In this document: one piece after another, positions 16,363 through 24,543 of the stretch
Position numbering within the stretch: the stretch's first letter is position 1
How the letters are laid out: each line of letters starts with the position of its first letter
Assembly: GCF_011682145.1 (NCBI RefSeq)
Contig: NZ_WHJH01000054.1
Span: 1-48,065, forward strand
Length of the DNA: 48,065 nucleotides
DNA from: Massilia mucilaginosa
GTDB lineage: Bacteria; Pseudomonadota; Gammaproteobacteria; Burkholderiales; Burkholderiaceae_D
Direction of reading: 5' to 3'
Position numbers and translations under genes: made by a program
Notes under the pieces: model-generated
What the model saw: the letters and a program-made list of their open reading frames with translations, nothing else
Database searches by the model: none
What the model was told of the DNA's origin: nothing

Positions 16363-17151
16363 CTACATCTGCTTGAACTGCTCGGCGTAATTGCGGCTGA
16401 CGGTGAGCTGTTCGCGCCGCTCCTTGAGCTTGACCACGAGGCGGCCGCGGAAGTCGGTGTGGGTGCCCGCCACCGACTTGGCGGCGACGATCACGCTGCG
16501 GTGAATCTGCCAGAAGCGCGCTTCGTCGAGCTGCTCGCGCAGTTTGCTGAGCGGCGTGCGGATCAGGCATTCGCCTTCCTGCAAAAACACGCTGGTGTAT
16601 TTGTCGTTGCTCTGGAAGTAAATCACTTCGTCGATGGCGATCAGGCGCGTTTCGTCGCCATGCGCGGCGCGGATCCATTGCAGGGGCGCGGGCGCCGGCG
16701 CGGCCGCGAGCGGCATGGGCGCGGCCAGTTGCTGCAGCAGCGCCCGCAGGGCGTCCGGCGCCACCGCCGGCGCCGGCGCGCGCAGCGCCAGTGTGAGCTT
16801 GGCGACGGTCTTGGCCAGGCGCTCCACCGTGGTCGGTTTGAGCAGGTAGTCGAGCGCCGCGTGCTCGAAGGCGTCCACCGCGTATTCGTGATGGGCGGTG
16901 ACAAAAACGATGTGCGGCGCGTTGCCGTCGCTGGTCAGGCGCTGTGCCAGATCAAGGCCGGTCAGGCCGGGCATCTGGATGTCCAGGAAGACCACGTCGG
17001 GCGCCAGTTCGTCGATCAGGCGCAGCGCTTCGATGCCGTTGCCGGCCTTGCCGACGATGCGCAGCTGCGGCCAGGCCGTGGCCAGTTGCGTTTGCAGGTA
17101 GTCGAGCAGGTGCGGTTCGTCGTCCGCTATCAGGGCGCGTGGATGGTCGAT
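16363..17151 (-). CDS. LytTR-family response regulator, non-AUG start
   Basis: The receiver domain reads LIADDEPHLLDYL (acidic pair at residues 10-11) and VVFLDIQMPG (phosphoacceptor Asp57); a DNA-binding LytTR domain follows (about 150-260), with EVIYFQSNDKYTSVFL and FWQIHRSVIV. Between the in-frame stop upstream (about 17205) and the GTG at 16995 there is no ATG, GTG or TTG. The GTG lies inside the receiver and would delete the acidic pocket. The likely start is ATC at 17151 (262 residues, M-DHPRALIADDE), or CTG at 17133. The gene overlaps the kinase gene and is the last of a four-gene operon. It probably regulates its own operon through the repeats at 20301-20348. Confidence 0.85.
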   Translation of the reverse strand: MDHPRALIADDEPHLLDYLQTQLATAWPQLRIVGKAGNGIEALRLIDELAPDVVFLDIQMPGLTGLDLAQRLTSDGNAPHIVFVTAHHEYAVDAFEHAALDYLLKPTTVERLAKTVAKLTLALRAPAPAVAPDALRALLQQLAAPMPLAAAPAPAPLQWIRAAHGDETRLIAIDEVIYFQSNDKYTSVFLQEGECLIRTPLSKLREQLDEARFWQIHRSVIVAAKSVAGTHTDFRGRLVVKLKERREQLTVSRNYAEQFKQM

Positions 17152-18293
17152 GGCAGCGTCTCTTTCAGTGGCAGCAGCAGGCGCACGGTAATCCCGCAGG
17201 GTTCATTTTCGAGCAATTGTACCTGAGCCGAAGGGCCGTACACACTGCGCAGGCGCGAGCGCAGGTTGGATAGTCCGACCCCGCCGCCCGGCTTGGGCGG
17301 GGCATTGCCCAGCCCCGCGCCGGTGTCGCTCACTTCGATGCATAGAAGCTCGTCGCGGCAGGTGGCGCGGATGACGATCCGGCCGCCGTCGACCTTCGGT
17401 TCAAGCCCGTGCGCGACGGCGTTTTCGATGAGCGGTTGCAGCAGCATGGGCGGCATGGCGATGTCGCGGCAGCCGTCCGCTTCGATCCGGTACGACAGAC
17501 GCGCGCCCATGCGCACCGCCAGTACGTCGAGGTAGGCGGCCGCCAGGTCGAGTTCCGCGCCCAGGGTGGCCTGGTCGGCGCGGCTGGCGGCGAGGCTGGC
17601 GCGCAGGTAGTCGATGAAGCGTTCGAGCATGTGGCGCGCCTGGACGGGATGCGTCTCGATCAGACCGACCACGGTGGCCAGGGTGTTGTACAAAAAATGC
17701 GGCTCGATCTGCGCTTGCAGGGCGCGCAGGCGGGCTTCGGCCAGCAGCTGGGCGGCGCTGGCAATCTGTTCGCCATGGCGCGCGGCCAGCGTTTCGGTGG
17801 CGATGCGGCGTTCGCCGCTGACCAGGACAACGACCATGATCAGCGCCGCGAACAGGGCGAACGGCAGCAGCGGCGCCAGGTTCGCGCCGCCGCTCAGGAA
17901 GCGCAGCGGATTGACCCCCTGCAGCAGTCCCGAACCGATGACGATGCCCGCGACCACGCACAGGCCGACAGTGGTGAAGAAATACGCCACGCGCGCCGGT
18001 CCGGCCAGGCGCGACGGCCAGCCGCGCAGCACATAATCGCCGCCGCTCAGCACCGCGTGAATCAGGTAGCCGACCACGTTCGAGATCACCAGCGTCGGCC
18101 CGAAAAAGTCGAGGAAGCCGTGGTGCTGGCCCTTGAACAGCATGTTGGCCGCCGTCAGGAACAGGGCGATCATGAAGTTCCAGATGCCTGTATAGAGCAC
18201 GTCGCGCCACGGCGAACAAGGCCAGCGCCGGAACAGCGGGATCGCGTCGAGCGGGTGTGACGACGTATGCGCGGGAGGTTTGTTTGCGTTCAT
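17130..18293 (-). CDS. LytS/YehU-type sensor histidine kinase
   Basis: The product has 387 residues. Four transmembrane helices (about 35-53, 65-83, 103-124, 138-159) precede the His_kinase domain with LQAQIEPHFLYNTLATV (His199 as phosphorylation site), then an ATPase domain with PLIENAVAHGLEP (N box) and DTGAGLG. It has no periplasmic sensor domain of size, so the ligand is probably sensed in or at the membrane. ATG 18293 overlaps the stop of the carotenoid oxygenase gene as TGATG. The cognate LytTR regulator gene overlaps its end. Together they form a LytS/LytR-type two-component system. Confidence 0.92.
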   Translation of the reverse strand: MNANKPPAHTSSHPLDAIPLFRRWPCSPWRDVLYTGIWNFMIALFLTAANMLFKGQHHGFLDFFGPTLVISNVVGYLIHAVLSGGDYVLRGWPSRLAGPARVAYFFTTVGLCVVAGIVIGSGLLQGVNPLRFLSGGANLAPLLPFALFAALIMVVVLVSGERRIATETLAARHGEQIASAAQLLAEARLRALQAQIEPHFLYNTLATVVGLIETHPVQARHMLERFIDYLRASLAASRADQATLGAELDLAAAYLDVLAVRMGARLSYRIEADGCRDIAMPPMLLQPLIENAVAHGLEPKVDGGRIVIRATCRDELLCIEVSDTGAGLGNAPPKPGGGVGLSNLRSRLRSVYGPSAQVQLLENEPCGITVRLLLPLKETLPSTIHAP

Positions 18294-19789
18294 CAAGCCG
18301 CCAGAAAATTACCGTGGAAGCAGTGCGGCGCGCGGTAGGGCAGGCGTGCCAGCGCCAGCGGGCCGGCTGTGACGCGGGCGGCGTCGAACACGGTCATCAC
18401 GGTCTGTCCGCGCCGGGTGTCCTGCGCCACGCCGACCAGGTAGCCGTCGGTTTCCGAACGGGCGTTGGCGCGCGGGACCAGCACGTGTTCTTCCACCTGC
18501 CAGCCGGCGTCGAAACGGTAGCTGTCGGCCTTGCCGGTGTCGGTGCCGACCAGGTTGACGGTGTCGAGAACGATCTCGGCGTTGCGCGGCGAGCTGCTGA
18601 TGAGCGCTAGCTGGCGGTGTCGGCTCGACACGACGTGCGGCATCACGCGCGGGAACTCGCTGGCCCCGAACAAGCGCGCCGTGCTGGCCCGGCCGCTCGC
18701 GTAGTCGAGCGTGACCTGGGCCGCAAAGCTGCGCGTGGCGGTGTTTTTCTGCCGTTCGCCGCTCATCACCCGGCCGACGTCGCGCAGCGCGTCGCCCTCG
18801 TGCAGCACCACGTCGAAGCGGGTGGTGGCGCCGTCGTCGAACGCATTCCCGAAGTGGAAAACCATGTGCGGCGGCAGCTCGAACACCTGGCGCACTTCCA
18901 TCGTCGCTTTCGATACCACCACCACCCGCAGCGGGCGCGCGCTGGCGCCGCTGCCGGCCCAGTGATGCTGTTCGGCGAAGCTCTGGTCGTCGGCACGCAC
19001 CATGTCGTACGGGGGAATGAGGAAGATCAGGTGATTGGCGCTGACCACGAAGTCGTGCACCATCGCCAGTTGCGGCACCTTGACCATGGCGGTCTTGAGC
19101 ACTTGGCCGCCGGCGCCGATGCGGTACAGGGCCAGGCGCTCGCCGCCGGGCAGGGCGCCGAAATTCCACATGCCGCCATCCGGGTCGATCTTGGGATGGG
19201 CCGAAAACGGCATCGACTTCATGTCCTCGTTCCAGGTCTTGATGCCGACCGTGGCCAGAGTAGCCGCATCGACCTCGATGGCCGAGCCGCCTTCCCACAG
19301 AGCGTACAAGCGGCCATTGAACGGCAGCAGGTTGGTGTTGGCCGCGTTCATGGTGTCGTTGGTTTTCACGCCGCGCCGCCCGACATGCGTGCCGAAGGAG
19401 GGGTAGAGAAACTGGCCGGCGGCATTTTCTTCGCCGAAGCGTTCGGTCTCGACGAATTTGCCGATGTGGCTTACCTTGCCGTCGGCGATCTGCCAGCGCT
19501 GGGCGAAGCCGTCGCCGTCGAACCAGTGGTGATGGCGCTCGCCGCCCAGTTCAAAACGCCCCGGGCCGTTGCGGAAGAAGACGCCGTTCAGGTCTTGCGG
19601 GATGCGGCCCACGACCCGCGCCGCGCCGGACTGCCGGCCGACGGTGTCGGCGTACACCGCGAGGCTGGGGTCGCGCTTGAGCGCCGCGTGGAAGCGCTCG
19701 TAGGTGGCGGCATCGGCCAGGGCGCTGCCGGGAACGAGGCCGAGGGCGGCCAGGCTGGCGGCGGAAGTGAGGAAGGTGCGGCGTTGCAT
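18293..19789 (-). CDS. Carotenoid oxygenase family protein, Tat-exported
   Basis: The product has 498 residues. It begins with a twin-arginine signal, MQRRTFLTSAASLAALG, so it should be folded with iron in the cytoplasm and exported to the periplasm. The seven-bladed carotenoid cleavage dioxygenase fold is supported by GVFFRNGPGRFE, HHHWFDGDG and the four iron-ligand histidines: His198 (SAHPK), His245 (MVHDF), His312 (FHFGNA) and His492 (HGNF). The family cleaves carotenoids or stilbenes with O2 to give aldehydes. The gene sits between a DUF2141 gene and a LytS/LytTR pair in one operon, which suggests that its product or substrate is the sensed signal. Confidence 0.9.
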   Translation of the reverse strand: MQRRTFLTSAASLAALGLVPGSALADAATYERFHAALKRDPSLAVYADTVGRQSGAARVVGRIPQDLNGVFFRNGPGRFELGGERHHHWFDGDGFAQRWQIADGKVSHIGKFVETERFGEENAAGQFLYPSFGTHVGRRGVKTNDTMNAANTNLLPFNGRLYALWEGGSAIEVDAATLATVGIKTWNEDMKSMPFSAHPKIDPDGGMWNFGALPGGERLALYRIGAGGQVLKTAMVKVPQLAMVHDFVVSANHLIFLIPPYDMVRADDQSFAEQHHWAGSGASARPLRVVVVSKATMEVRQVFELPPHMVFHFGNAFDDGATTRFDVVLHEGDALRDVGRVMSGERQKNTATRSFAAQVTLDYASGRASTARLFGASEFPRVMPHVVSSRHRQLALISSSPRNAEIVLDTVNLVGTDTGKADSYRFDAGWQVEEHVLVPRANARSETDGYLVGVAQDTRRGQTVMTVFDAARVTAGPLALARLPYRAPHCFHGNFLAA

Positions 19790-19802
19790 GGCGTTCTCCG
19801 GC

Positions 19803-20225
19803 TTAGTGTTTCAGGCTGACGGTGGCGTCCAGGCCGGCCGCTGGCAGGGTAAATTTGGCATCGTCGAACTTGGGCGGCCCCATTTTACCGAAGGCGTTGT
19901 TACTGAATGCATAGTCCTCGGTCGGGATGCCCATCATGTTGGCATCCATTTTGCCATTGCCGTTGGCATCGTGGAAAATGGCGTAGGCGTAGTCGCCCGC
20001 TGGCAGGTCCTTGACGATGATGGTGGTACTGCCCTTGACGGCTTTTTCGCCGGCCGCGCTGACGGATTTTTTGAGGAAGGTGCCGGCCGAGTCGTACAGG
20101 GCGACCTGCAGGGTGCCGTCGGCGCTGCGCACGTCGTCGATGCGGATGGTGAGGCTGGCGGCGCTGGCCAGGGAGGCGGTCAGCAGGGCGCAGGCGCAGA
20201 AGGCGGTGGCGGGCAGGTGGCGCAT
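19803..20225 (-). CDS. DUF2141 secreted protein
   Basis: The product has 140 residues with a Sec signal peptide ending near residue 22. The mature part is the DUF2141 all-beta domain: LTIRIDDVRSADGTLQVALY, LPAGDYAYAIFHDANGNGKM and a final YAFSNNAFG-MGPPKFDDAKF segment. The family is periplasmic, of unknown function, and often found near carotenoid genes. It is the first gene of the operon; the carotenoid oxygenase follows after 13 nt. GGAG lies before ATG 20225. Confidence 0.9.
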   Translation of the reverse strand: MRHLPATAFCACALLTASLASAASLTIRIDDVRSADGTLQVALYDSAGTFLKKSVSAAGEKAVKGSTTIIVKDLPAGDYAYAIFHDANGNGKMDANMMGIPTEDYAFSNNAFGKMGPPKFDDAKFTLPAAGLDATVSLKH

Positions 20226-20263
20226 GGTGTTCTCCGGTGAGTTCGTGGTTGCGATGAAGTGAC

Positions 20264-20269
20264 TTTATC
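20264..20269 (-). promoter_or_regulatory. Putative -10 box of the DUF2141/oxygenase/two-component operon
   Basis: Read on the minus strand, GATAAA at 20269-20264 resembles TATAAT. Transcription would start near 20257, about 32 nt before the DUF2141 start codon. This would put the three upstream repeats at about -44 to -91, a usual activator position. No good -35 is visible, as expected for an activated promoter. Confidence 0.4.
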
Positions 20270-20300
20270 GACAACGCAGGCGGGTCGGGGAGGCATGCGA

Positions 20301-20350
20301 CGAAATGCGGGAAAACGGCGCGAAATGCAGCGGGATGGCGCGAAATGCGG
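20301..20350 (-). promoter_or_regulatory. Three 20-bp-spaced direct repeats, probable LytTR binding sites
   Basis: On the minus strand GCATTTCG occurs three times, at 20348-20341, 20328-20321 and 20308-20301, exactly 20 bp apart (about two helical turns). The ten-base forms are CCGCATTTCG, CTGCATTTCG and CCGCATTTCG. LytTR regulators bind paired direct repeats of about 9-10 bp with periods of about 20-23 bp. The E. coli LytTR regulator YpdB recognises repeats containing GGCATTTCAT, which shares the GCATTTC core. The repeats lie 76-125 bp upstream of the operon that ends with the LytTR gene. Confidence 0.7.
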
Positions 20351-20384
20351 CGCGGCGCCGTGCAAGGCGCCGCCGGTGGTCTTT

Positions 20385-20996
20385 TCAGCGCATGGTGTCG
20401 AGCGAATATTCGGCCGAGCGCAGGGCGTCGCGCGTGCCTTGCAGGTTGCGGTCGATATCGCGCAGCTCATTGCGCACGTCGCGCCGGCGTTCGTCGAACT
20501 CCCTGCGAATGCGCTTGCGCTCGTCGTCCTTGTCGCTGGCGGCCAGCTGCTTCGCTTCGTCCTTGTCGGCCTCGCGCAGGCGGCGCTGCAAACGCTCGCC
20601 GCGGCTGTCCAAGCCGTCGACCTGGCTGCGCAAGGTGTACACGGCGTAGCCGGCCTGATGGCGGCGGCGAAATTCGAAGTCGAGCGGCGCGGGGCAGACA
20701 CCGGCGTACGCGCTGCCGTTCAGGCCAAGCGGCGCGGCGTTCTCGAGCCGGCAAAAGGTCCGCAAGCCGCGTTCGCGGCCTGCGATGTAGTTGGCGGAAT
20801 CGACAGCCGTTCCGGCCTTGGAGCAGGACTTGGCATGGTCGTTCAGCACCGACATGGTCTTTCCGGCCAGGCCATCGCGCATGCCGATGTCGTTCCAGTT
20901 GGCCGACTTGCATTCGTCGGGCGTCATCGTGTCGCAGCCGGACAGCAGCGTCGCCACCAACAGTGCAGCCACCGTTCCAATCAGCCTGTTTGCCAT
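20385..20996 (-). CDS. DUF2799 lipoprotein
   Basis: The product has 203 residues with a lipoprotein signal ending LLSGC (Cys21), then the DUF2799 domain: ANWNDIGMRDGLAGKTMSVL, a conserved W, and a basic and acidic coiled-coil-like second half. The function is unknown; it probably sits in the outer membrane or faces the periplasm. GGAGG lies 2 nt before ATG 20999 and 5 nt before ATG 20996; the second spacing is better. Confidence 0.87.
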   Translation of the reverse strand: MANRLIGTVAALLVATLLSGCDTMTPDECKSANWNDIGMRDGLAGKTMSVLNDHAKSCSKAGTAVDSANYIAGRERGLRTFCRLENAAPLGLNGSAYAGVCPAPLDFEFRRRHQAGYAVYTLRSQVDGLDSRGERLQRRLREADKDEAKQLAASDKDDERKRIRREFDERRRDVRNELRDIDRNLQGTRDALRSAEYSLDTMR

Positions 20997-21126
20997 CATC
21001 GCCTCCGCAGTTATTATCGCCCGCGATGCTACCATGACAACGCGCCTGCAAGTGGGAGCGACCGAAAAAACAGCGCCGCGTGTGGACGCAAACGCACGAC
21101 CGGCGCAGCGGCGGCCCCGGTCCCGC

Positions 21127-22419
21127 TCAGTGCAGCCTGACCGATGGCGAGAGCTTCTCGCGAATCCAGTCGGCCACCGTCTGGGCCGACATGCGCACCA
21201 CCCCGTGCAGTGCCACCTGGTGCTTGCGGTACATGAGGCTATACAGGAGCCGCGCCAGCGCGCCGCCGACCGCGTATTTTCGTCCCGACGCGTGCGTGAG
21301 CACGCCCACCGCCGCCAGTGGTCCGAGCGACACCAGCGAGCCGTAATCGCGGTAGGCGAACGGCGCGCTCAAAGGCGAGGCCTGGCCCAGCACCTGCGCC
21401 AGGTACACGGCTTGCTGGTGCGCGGCCTGCGCGCGCGGCGGCACCTTGCCGAGGATCGGGCAGACAAAATTGGCGCAGTCGCCGATCGCATACACGCTGG
21501 CATCGTCCAGCGCCTGGAGCGACGGCGCCACCGCGATCTGGCGCAGGCGGTTGGTGCTCAATCCGAGCGTGGCGCACAGCGGCGGCGCCTCCACGCCGGC
21601 GGCCCACAAGGTGATCGCCGACGGATAGACGCAGCCCTCGGTGTCGACCACCGCGCCGGCGTCGACCCGCGCCACGGCGGTATCGAGCAGGACCTTGATC
21701 CCGAGCGCGCGCAGGTGGCGCGCGGCGCGCTTGGACTGGCGCTGGTGCAGATGCGGCAGCAGCAGCGAGCCGCGTTCCAGGATGCGGATGCGCACATGGC
21801 GCACCGGGTCCATCGCGTGCACGTTGTACCTGGCCAGCGTGCGGGCGCTGTGGCTCAATTCGGCCGCCAGTTCCACTCCGGTGGCGCCGCCGCCGACGAT
21901 CACGATGTCGATGCCGGGGTTTTGCGCACCGGCCGCCTGGCGCGCGCTGGCCTGGATGCAGCCGTCGATGAAGCGCCGGCGGAACGTTTCGGCCTGCGCC
22001 ACGTCGTCCAGCGTCAGCACGTGCTGCTCGGCGCCGGGCACGCCGAAGAAGTTGGTTACCGATCCCAGGGCCAGCACCAGTTTGTCGTAGCCGATCGAGC
22101 GCGCCGGCAGCACTTCGGCGCCATCGTCGGCGATCCACGGCGCCAGCAGCACCCGGCGCGCCTCGCGGTCCACGCCCAGCACTTCGCCGCGCGCGAATTC
22201 GAAGCCATGTTCGGCCGCCTGGGCCGCGTAGTCGATCGCCATCACCTGCGGATCGTGCTTGCCCGAGGCGACCGTGTGCAGCAGGGGCTTCCAGAAATGG
22301 GCCGGCCAGCGGTCGACCAGCACGACGCGCGCGCGCCCGCTCCTGCCTGCGCTGTTGCCGAGCCGGGTCGCCAGCTCCAGTCCTCCGGCGCCGCCGCCGA
22401 CGATGACGATGGTTTCCAT
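21127..22419 (-). CDS. ndh: Type II NADH dehydrogenase / NAD(P)/FAD-dependent oxidoreductase
   Basis: The product has 430 residues with two dinucleotide-binding motifs: IVIVGGGAGGLELATRLG at the N-terminus (FAD) and DIVIVGGGATGVELAAEL in the middle (NADH). Other family marks are FFGVPGAEQHVLTLDD, the ATG-type block ALDDASVYAIGDCANF and a C-terminal amphipathic segment. It should transfer electrons from NADH to quinone at the inner face of the membrane without pumping protons. It is divergent from the MipA/OmpV gene. Confidence 0.9.
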   Translation of the reverse strand: METIVIVGGGAGGLELATRLGNSAGRSGRARVVLVDRWPAHFWKPLLHTVASGKHDPQVMAIDYAAQAAEHGFEFARGEVLGVDREARRVLLAPWIADDGAEVLPARSIGYDKLVLALGSVTNFFGVPGAEQHVLTLDDVAQAETFRRRFIDGCIQASARQAAGAQNPGIDIVIVGGGATGVELAAELSHSARTLARYNVHAMDPVRHVRIRILERGSLLLPHLHQRQSKRAARHLRALGIKVLLDTAVARVDAGAVVDTEGCVYPSAITLWAAGVEAPPLCATLGLSTNRLRQIAVAPSLQALDDASVYAIGDCANFVCPILGKVPPRAQAAHQQAVYLAQVLGQASPLSAPFAYRDYGSLVSLGPLAAVGVLTHASGRKYAVGGALARLLYSLMYRKHQVALHGVVRMSAQTVADWIREKLSPSVRLH

Positions 22420-22729
22420 GGTGTCTCCTCCTGTAGGTGTCGCGATGTGAATGGGCGTTAACCAGCTGTCAATATAGAGCGCTTGAACACAAAAGAAAAA
22501 TCAGAGATTTATCCATATCCATAAGCTTTGACTAATACATATGCATGGGGCCGCGCGCCGCCGGTATCGCCTGCCGTGGCCGAAAGTATCCTTTGACGCT
22601 ACGTTTCAGGCCGGTTTCCGGTACGCGGGAGGATTCGATGGTGCTGTTGCGGAATCGTTGCGACACTCCGGCCCGTCGTTTCAACATTCCGAGCAAACGG
22701 CACTCATTTTCACTCTCAAGGACCATCAC
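22420..22729. other. Divergent intergenic region
   Basis: This 310-bp region separates ndh from the MipA/OmpV gene. A markedly A+T-rich stretch at about 22470-22545 probably holds the promoters of both. One candidate is TTGAAC followed about 18 bp later by a T-rich -10-like hexamer, but it is not convincing. No small gene or repeat is seen. Confidence 0.45.
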
Positions 22730-23524
22730 ATGCCACGTTTATCCGCCGCCGCCATCCTCCTGCTCAGCGCTCTCGCACCTGCCGTTCACGCCCAAAAACT
22801 GGTGGCCGACACCCCGCCTGACCAGTCGACCATGACCGTGGGGCTGGGCGTGGCCTTGGTGCCCGAATACCTGGGCGGCGACAAGCGCCGGGCGGTGCCG
22901 GTCATCGTGGCCGACTATCAGCATGCCAGCGGCTTTTTCGCCAGCACCTCAAGCGGCATCGGTTACAAGACCATGGTCGGCAAGGTCTCCCTGAGCGGCG
23001 CCCTGGGAGTGGCCGGCAGCCGCAGCGATCGCGATCATGGGCTGTCCAAAGGCTCCGATGCGCTCAAGGGCATGGGCGAAATCAAGTCGTCGGCGATCGG
23101 CGCGTTCGGCGTGGGCTATGAATTCGACGGCGGCATCGGGGTCGGCTTGCGCGCCATGGTGGCCTTGAGCCACCGCGAGCGCGGCAACAGCTATGAACTC
23201 GGCGCGCAGGCACCGTTGTTCAAGAACGACAACTACCAGTTGGGCGTGTTCGCGTCGGCCACCTACAGCGACAGGAAGAACATGCAGGCGTTCTACGGCG
23301 TGACCGCGGCCCAGAGCGCCGCTTCCGGCTACAAGCGCTACGACACCAAGGCCGGTTTTTCGCATGTGAACGTGGGCGTGAACGCGCAGCGCAAGTTGAA
23401 CAAGAACTGGTCGGTGAATTCGATGGTCGGCGTGGTCAGCCTGGTCGGCGACGCCGCCGACAGCCCGCTGGCCAAGCGCAAGACGGCGCCGCTGCTGGCC
23501 GTGACGGTGAACTACGCGTTCTGA
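22730..23524 (+). CDS. MipA/OmpV family outer membrane protein
   Basis: The product has 264 residues with a Sec signal peptide (cleavage near residue 20, after VHA). The mature protein starts with TMTVGLGVALVPEYLGGDKR, the mark of the family, has alternating beta-strand pattern and ends in VTVNYAF with the C-terminal Phe expected for an outer membrane barrel. MipA of E. coli links murein synthesis and hydrolysis; OmpV-like members are general barrels. AAGGA lies 7 nt before ATG 22730. Confidence 0.9.
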   Translation: MPRLSAAAILLLSALAPAVHAQKLVADTPPDQSTMTVGLGVALVPEYLGGDKRRAVPVIVADYQHASGFFASTSSGIGYKTMVGKVSLSGALGVAGSRSDRDHGLSKGSDALKGMGEIKSSAIGAFGVGYEFDGGIGVGLRAMVALSHRERGNSYELGAQAPLFKNDNYQLGVFASATYSDRKNMQAFYGVTAAQSAASGYKRYDTKAGFSHVNVGVNAQRKLNKNWSVNSMVGVVSLVGDAADSPLAKRKTAPLLAVTVNYAF

Positions 23525-23603
23525 ACCCGGCCGCGCCAACTGGTCTATCATGGCGTGGCTTCAGGGTTTGTCGCGTAACTTACCAATCGATAGGGAATAG
23601 CTT

Positions 23604-24542
23604 ATGTATCACGCCAGCTTTCGCCAGCTCCAGTCCCTGGTCCTCGTGGCCCGCCACGAGAGCGTGTCGAAGGCGGCGGAGGCCATGCACGTGACGCAGC
23701 CGGCGGTATCGCTGCAACTGCGCACGCTGGAAAACATCACCGGCGTCGCGCTCACGCGCAAGGACGGGCGCGGCATTCAACTGACGGCGGCGGGCGAGGT
23801 GATGGTGGATTTCGCCGAGCGCATCCTGCGCCTGTGGGAGCATGCGGGCGACGAGCTGGCGGCGCTGCACGGCGTCACCAGCGGTACGCTGCGCATCGGC
23901 GCGGTCACCACGGCCGAACATTTGCTGCCGCCGCTGCTGGTGCCGTTCACGCTCGAGCGGCCCGACGTGCGCCTCAAGCTCCAGGTGGGCAACCGGGTCG
24001 AAATCGTCAACATGCTGGCGCGCCAGGAGATCGACGTGGCCATCATGGGCACGCCGCCGCGCGAACTGCGCACCAATGCGGCGCGCTTTGCGCGTCATCC
24101 GATGGGTTTCGTGGCCAGCGCCGATCATCCGCTGATGAAGAAAAGGAAGCTGACCCTGGCCGACGTGGTGGGCGCCAACCTGCTGGTGCGCGAACGCGGT
24201 TCGGGTACCCGCACCGCCGTCGAGCGCCTGTTCAAGGAGGGCGGGCACGCGCTCAATTTCGGTTCCGAAGTCTCGTCCAACGAGGCGATCAAGCGCATGG
24301 TGTCGGCCGGGCTGGGCGTGGGTTTCCTGTCGGTGCACGCGTGCGCGCTCGAATTCAAATCGGGCCTGCTGCGCATGTTGCCGCTCAAGGGCAATCCGGT
24401 GGACGCCGACTGGCAGGTGATGCACCTGGCCGGCCAGCCGATTCCGAAGGTCGCGGCGGCCTTCCAGGACTACGTGATCGAGCATGGGCAGGCGCTGGTC
24501 AGCAGCGAGCTGGAAGGGTTTTACCAGCGTAGAGCGGCTTAG
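23604..24542 (+). CDS. LysR family transcriptional regulator
   Basis: The product has 312 residues. The N-terminal winged helix-turn-helix (about 5-65) contains SVSKAAEAMHVTQPAVSLQL, typical of LysR. The co-inducer domain (about 90-295) includes LRIGAVTTAEHLLPPLL and GANLLVRERGSGTRTAVERL; the latter is typical of CbbR/CysB-like members. It starts 79 bp after the MipA/OmpV gene on the same strand and ends 1 bp before the opposing serine hydrolase gene. Its target is not evident. Confidence 0.92.
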   Translation: MYHASFRQLQSLVLVARHESVSKAAEAMHVTQPAVSLQLRTLENITGVALTRKDGRGIQLTAAGEVMVDFAERILRLWEHAGDELAALHGVTSGTLRIGAVTTAEHLLPPLLVPFTLERPDVRLKLQVGNRVEIVNMLARQEIDVAIMGTPPRELRTNAARFARHPMGFVASADHPLMKKRKLTLADVVGANLLVRERGSGTRTAVERLFKEGGHALNFGSEVSSNEAIKRMVSAGLGVGFLSVHACALEFKSGLLRMLPLKGNPVDADWQVMHLAGQPIPKVAAAFQDYVIEHGQALVSSELEGFYQRRAA

Positions 24543-24543
24543 G

